This document shows positions 58,894 through 64,000 of a stretch of DNA of 64,000 nt, in pieces (the first letter of the stretch is position 1; each line of letters begins with the position of its first letter). A program made the translations under genes and the position numbers. This stretch comes from Prionace glauca (lineage: Eukaryota; Chordata; Chondrichthyes; Carcharhiniformes; Carcharhinidae): positions 92,418,592 to 92,482,591 of the forward strand of contig CM075729.1 in NCBI GenBank assembly GCA_037974335.1, written 5' to 3'. Below the pieces are notes generated by a model. That model had not been told where the DNA came from and did no database searches. It saw nothing but the letters and a program-made list of their open reading frames with translations.

Positions 58894-60998
58894 GCAGTTA
58901 TACAGGGCTTTGGTGAGGCAGCACTGGGAATATTGTGCGCAGTTTTGGTCTCCCTATCTCAGGAAGGGTATTTTTCCTGTAGAGGAGTGCAGAGAAGGTA
59001 TCCCAGACTGATTCCTGTTATAATGGGACAGATGTATGAAGAGAGATTGAGTTGGTTCAAACTTATATTCATTCGAATTCAGAGGAATGAGGAAACAACT
59101 CATGCAGACTTATAACATTCTAACAGGTTAGGGGGAATACTGAGGTAAATACATGGGGTTATGGGGAAAGAGTTGATGCAGACTCGATAGGCCGATACAG
59201 GAAACATGTTCCCAATGCTGGGAGCGTCCAGTTTGAGGCATCATAGTCTGAGAATATGGGGTAAACCCTTTAGGATTGAGGTCAGGAGAAATTCCTTCAC
59301 CCAGTGAGGGGTAAACCTGTGGAATTCACTATCACAGAAAGCAGTTGAAGCCAAAATATTGTACGTTTTCAAGAAAGAGTTTGATTTAGCTCTTGGGGTA
59401 AATAGGATGAAAGAATTTGTTGGGGAAGGCAGGATCTGACCACTGATTGGATGATCAGCCATGATCATGATGAAGAGTGGAACAGGCTCAAAGGGCCAAA
59501 TGGCCTATTCCTGTTCCTATTTTCTGTGATTCTATGCAGACCAGCATTTATCACCCATCCCTAATTGCCCTGGTGAAGATGGTGCTGAGATGGTGGAATA
59601 AGTTCTACTCCAATGAGTATCGGCCCAACTTGCTCAAGCTTTCCTCATAATCCCTTACTCGGTGGAATCAGCCGAGTGAACCATCTCTGAACTCTTTCCA
59701 ATTCTCCTATATCTTTCCTTAAGTAAGGAGACCCTAAGTATCCACAATATTCTAAGTGTGATTTTCCCAATGTGCTGTAGCAAAACATCCCTCCTTTTAT
59801 ACTCATCCTCATTGGAATGAAGAGTAACATTCCATTTGCCTTCCTAATTTCTTGCTGTTCCTGGATGCAAAGATACCCAGATCACTCGATAGAATATCTC
59901 CAGTTTACTAGTATTCTGCTCAATCCTCCTGCCCAAGTGGACAATCTCACATTTTCCCACATTATTCTTCATCTGTCAATGTTTTCCCACTCACTGAACC
60001 TATCTCTATTCCTTTTCAGACTCTCTATCCTCCTCACAACTTGCTTTCTACTTTTCATTTTATTATCAGCAAGTTTACTCATTCCCTTCATCCAGCTCAT
60101 TAATATAGATTGTAGAGTTAAATCCCAACCATCTTCCTTTGTGCTGGGTATAACTCCAACCAGGGGAGAGTTTCCTCCTGATTCCCATTGGCCCCAGTTT
60201 TGCGAGGGCTCCTTGATGCCACATTTGCTCAAATGCTGCCTTGATGTTAAGGGCAGTCACTCTCACCTCACCTCTGGAGGTCAGTTCTTTTCTCTATGTT
60301 TGAACCAAGGCTGTAATGAGATCAGGAGCTGAGTGACCCTGCAGGAACACAAACTGACTGTCAGTGAGCAGATTATTGCTGAGTAAGTGCTGCTTGGTAT
60401 CACTCTGGATATGTTCAAATCACATTGCTGATGATCGAGAGTAGACTGATGGGGTGGTTATTGTGCGGATGGATTTGTCCTGTTTTTGTGCACAGTTCAT
60501 AACCGAGTAATTTATCACAATGTTGGGCTGCTGCCAGTGTTGTAGATGTACTGGAACAGTTTGGCTAGGGACACGGGAAGTTCTGGAGCACAAGTCTTCA
60601 GGATCTCCGGAGGAGGTCGAGATGGATCATCCACTCAGAACTTCTGGCTGAAGATTGCTGCAAATGCTTCAGCCTTATCTTTTGTACTGATGTGCTGGGT
60701 TCCTCCATCATTGAGGATGAGGATATTTGTGGTGCCTCCTCCTCCAGTGAGTTGTTTAATTGTCCACCACCATTCAACGGCTGGATGTGACAGGACTGCA
60801 GAGCTTAGATCTGATCCATTGGCTGGGGGATGGTTTAACTCTGTCTATCACTTGCTGCTTCTGCTGTTTGGTACACAGTCTCTGTGTTGTAGCTTCACCA
60901 GGTTAACACCTCATTTTTCAGTGTGTCTGTTGTTGCTCCTGCCATGTCCTCCTGCACTCTTCATTGAACTGAAAGCAGCAGAGAATCCACAGAAACAG
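58894..60998. mobile_element. J3-C3 intron LINE mosaic
   Basis: CR1 3' portion on + (58894-59540), CR1 fragment on - (59545-60120), EN-RT LINE fragment on - (60120-60998), as in units 1 and 2. Confidence 0.7.
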
Positions 60999-61269
60999 AC
61001 AGAGTGCTGCAAATTCATTCCACAAAAGTATGCCCAAATATCGGGTGGGAAAATCTTCTGTTTTCCTTCCCATTGGACACTTAGTTTCCTTGTGGGAAAA
61101 TCACTCTGCAAGAGTCTACTTGCAGCTTCTTTAGTTTTTATTTGATTTTGCCCACATTTGCAGATATTCCTTTGTACCACTACTGACTCTTCATCAAGCA
61201 CCAGCATCACTTGCTTTGCTATTTGTTTATCGTGTGCATCATATGATTCCATGAGTTGCATTCTCCACT

Positions 61270-61545
61270 TCAGGGTGGAAGGTTGTGGGTTCGTGTCTCA
61301 CTCCAGGAAATTGCTAGGTGCCTTTTATCAAATGAGATGCTAAATTGAGGTCACATCTAACCTCTCAGGTGACCATAAAATATGTCGTGGGACTACTTTG
61401 AAGAAGAACATCGAGTCCTCTCTGGTGTCCTGGCTAATGTTTATCTCACTGTTGTTTCTAGGATCTTGCAGTATTGAATGAGCTGTTTCCTATTTTACAG
61501 CAGTGACAGGTGAAAGGCACTATACAAATGCAAGACTTTCTTTCA
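61270..61545 (+). mobile_element. tRNA-type SINE with (ctttctttc) tail, unit-3 copy
   Basis: Counterpart of 10480-10760. The remaining inverted-repeat arm follows at 61556-61768. Confidence 0.6.
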
Positions 61546-61813
61546 AAATAGCAATGAACTCTGAGCTTTGCAGTGTCCATCAGGAGACTCACGCTAATAA
61601 GGGAAGGGATTGGGATCTGCTACCCTAACCACTGGGCACAAACTTGTTCTTAATCATTTGGAAATAATGGCCCAGATCCTTCAACTCTTATTGTGCTTAT
61701 TGGAAACTAGATCCATCCATGAGATGCTCCCTTGATGCCGACTATATTTCCTAGCCAAAGAATGTGGGTAACTCCACACACAAGTTACCTTTTTGCTCTC
61801 TAATTTGCCCTAT

Positions 61814-62267
61814 TTAATCCTTAGTTATTCTCTTTGCAATGTCCGACGCTATTGCTTGATGAACATATATGTCCTGAACTCTATCTCCAGCTCGAATATC
61901 CTCCCACTGCTCTGACACTGATTTACCTTCAAGTTGCTGTTTCCGGTTCATTTTAGCAAATTCCAGTTTAGTGAAATTGGCCTTTTCCCAATTTAAAACG
62001 TTTACTCTTGATCGATCTTTCCCCTTTTCCATAGCTACTCTAAATCTATTATGATCATTATTACCCAAATGCTCTCTCACTGATACACCTTCCACATGCC
62101 CAGTTTCATTCTCCGAAACTGATAAAACTGCCCCTTCTCTTGTTGGGATTGTTCCGAACGGGTTAAAACAGTTCCCCCGGAATGGATTTTCAGAATTGTG
62201 CAACGTTGAAACATTGACACTGATTTGATCCCAGTTAATATTCAGGATGTTGAAAGCCTGAAAATGG
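61814..62267 (-). mobile_element. CR1-type LINE endonuclease-linker fragment before C3
   Basis: Counterpart of 11028-11480. Confidence 0.8.
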
Positions 62268-62299
62268 CAGTGATTAAAATTCCTTCTCTTCTCTTCCAG

Positions 62300-62628
62300 C
62301 ACGTGAGAATTCACAACCCACGCTGACCCTGCTGCCCCCCTCCCCGAAGGAGGTCAAGACCAAGGGCACTGCCACCCTGGTGTGCCTTGCCGATCACTTC
62401 TATCCCGATGAGGTGGAGGTGAAGTGGAAGAAGGATGGTGCAGCCATTTCCAACGGGGTTCAGACCAGCAACTACCTGCGAGCTTCGGACAACACCTACA
62501 GCGTCAGCAGCCTGCTGACCCTCTCTGGCTCCGACTGGGAGTCCAACGCTCGCTTCTCCTGTGCCCTCACCCACGTGAGCCTCTCCTCTCCCCTCAGCAA
62601 GAGTGTCAGGAGTTCAGAATGTGCCTAG
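62300..62628 (+). CDS. Immunoglobulin light-chain constant exon, cluster 3
   Basis: Same 109-residue C1-set domain as clusters 1 and 2, with one visible replacement: residue 17 is Lys (AAG) where the others have Glu (GAG), giving LLPPSPKEVKTKG. It lies in the first strand region, away from Cys29, Trp43, Cys88 and Cys108. The acceptor ends at 62299, the stop is TAG, and the poly(A) signal is at 63060-63065. Confidence 0.95.
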
Positions 62629-63059
62629 AGTGTTAGAGACAGTCCACAGAGGAGACACAACTTGGAATAGAACAGGGGTGAGCTGGGAGGGCAAAGGTCA
62701 CTGTCAGCATTGAATTACAACTCTCTTCCTTCTCGGGACTGGGTCTGAGACACTTCTGAGGGTCAGGGGTTAAAGAACATTGTTGGGATATTGTAGAGGG
62801 AGCTTTACTCTGTATTAACCCCATGCTTTTCCTTCACTGGGAGTGTTTGATGGGGACAGTGTGGATTTGTGATAACAAGTAAAACCTCTCGAAGATGCTG
62901 AAGACTGTCAGCTGTACAGAAATAGTGTGACCCTCTGAAGTATCTGCTTCAGTAAACCAGACCTCCTTCCTGCTCACCCTGCAGTTACAATTGAAGCTTT
63001 CGTCACTGTTTAAAGGGACAGGATTCTCATGTTCTTGAGAAAATCTCCACAAGTGTTTT

Positions 63060-63065
63060 AATAAA
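63060..63065 (+). terminator. Poly(A) signal, cluster 3
   Basis: AATAAA about 430 bp after the C3 stop, same context as clusters 1 and 2. Confidence 0.75.
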
Positions 63066-63292
63066 CCTCCATTCTCCCTGTGAATTTCTCCAGCTTCCTC
63101 TGGCTGGGCTGTTTATTCAAGTCTTTTTTCTGTCAATGTCAATGTGTAAAAGGTAATAAACATTAAGAATATTCAGTATATGTCTGGTGAGTGCTTTGGA
63201 AATGTCCCACCTCCCCATCAGCTGATTGGCTGCATTTCACCAAGTGATTGTCCTGATTGGTTGCTTGGCCTGTCAATCAATGACACTGAGCA

Positions 63293-63601
63293 GTCTCACA
63301 ACACCAGGTTAAAGTCCAACAGGTTTATTTGGTAACACAAGCCACTCGCTTTCGGAGCGCTGACCCTTCATCAGGGGAGTGGGAATTCTGTTCACAAACA
63401 GGGCATTTAAAGATAAAAACTCAATTTACAATTTTGTCTTTAAATGCCCTGTTTGTGAACAGAATTCCCACTCCCCTGATGAAGGGTCAGCGCTCCGAAA
63501 GCGAGTGGCTTGTGTTACCAAATAAACCTGTTAGACTTTAACCGGATGGTGTGAGACTTCTTACTGTGTTTACCCCAGTCCAACGCTGGCATCTCCACAT
63601 C
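63293..63601 (+). repeat. 265-bp palindromic element, unit-3 copy
   Basis: Palindrome 63293-63557 plus 3' extension. The loop has the unit-1 orientation, with one base change (agataaaaact). Confidence 0.85.
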
Positions 63602-63819
63602 ATAATCAATGACACATCAGCAGAAGATTGGATTCAAATCCAATGATCAATCATTTGAAAATGATCAGTTTGATCTGGAATCTCTTGAGTGACAAGATTG
63701 AAAACAGGAAAGAAACTGAAAGTTGCTGGGATTAAACCATCACAATCACAATTCTCCATCCCATATTCACCACCTCCCCCGTGACCTTTCCATCTCACGC
63801 GGTCCCACTACTCCCATAG

Positions 63820-64000
63820 TTTCAACGAGTAACTCTTGGTGATGGACATTGAATTCCCCACCCAGAGTACATTCTGTGTCCTTACCACCCTCAGTGCTTC
63901 CTCCAAGTGGTGTTCAACATGGAGGAGAACTGATTCATCAGCTGAGGGGGGGACGGTCTGTGGTAACCAGAGGAGGTTTCCTTGTCCGTGTTTGACACGG
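63820..64000 (-). mobile_element. EN-RT LINE 5' region fragment, minus strand, cut by window end
   Basis: Counterpart of the start of 13018-13863. The rest of unit 3 lies outside the window. Confidence 0.7.

Larger units (their letters stand above)
50196..64000 (+). repeat. Tandem unit 3 of the light-chain cluster array (cut by window end)
   Basis: This unit is collinear with unit 2 up to the window edge, which falls about 1.4 kb past the C exon. It shares the unit-2 insertions and deletions. Its private change is a 144-bp LINE tail at 52560-52703. Confidence 0.85.

Overview
The window looks like elasmobranch, most probably shark, germline DNA. It carries three immunoglobulin light-chain clusters in the V-J-C arrangement of cartilaginous fish, all on the + strand, set in a dense mosaic of CR1-type LINEs and shark-type SINEs. 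No other host gene was recognised. The species cannot be fixed from the sequence alone.

Each cluster has a TATA box, a split leader, one V exon with a 12-bp-spacer RSS, an AT-rich 61-bp minisatellite, one J with a 23-bp-spacer RSS, a ~5.8-6 kb J-C intron full of repeats, and one C exon ending in Ser-Ser-Glu-Cys-Ala with a poly(A) signal ~0.42 kb downstream. Cluster 1: V 3679-4213, J 5528-5562, C 11514-11842. Cluster 2: V 29076-29607, J 31531-31565, C 37358-37686. Cluster 3: V 54082-54613, J 56475-56509, C 62300-62628. The V-12/J-23 RSS polarity, kappa-like spacing (Cys23, Trp35, Cys88) and a Phe-Gly-X-Gly J point to the kappa-like class (shark type III / NS4), although the isotype name is an inference. 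All exons look intact. V and J are not germline-joined, so each cluster should need RAG rearrangement.

The clusters sit on ~25-kb tandem units: unit 1 = 234-24436, unit 2 = 24437-50195, unit 3 = 50196 to beyond the window. The unit junction cuts a CR1 reverse transcriptase that reads on without a break only at the left edge of unit 1. Units 2 and 3 share two LINE insertions and two deletions not seen in unit 1, so they are the younger pair. Each unit also has private insertions: a CR1 with a nested SINE and another CR1 in unit 1, a CR1 with a 244-codon ORF in unit 2, and a 144-bp LINE tail in unit 3.

The ~17 kb between one C and the next V holds, in order, a 265-bp palindrome, LINE fragments, a full tRNA-type SINE, a broken minus-strand Ty3/Gypsy fossil, a G-rich tract, CR1 fragments, and a broken EN-RT LINE that runs to the unit junction. 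The most unusual observations are the flipped palindrome loop in unit 2, the identified duplication junction, the minisatellite beside every V RSS, coding divergence concentrated in the CDRs of otherwise near-identical units, and a LINE family whose 3' end contains a SINE-like core.
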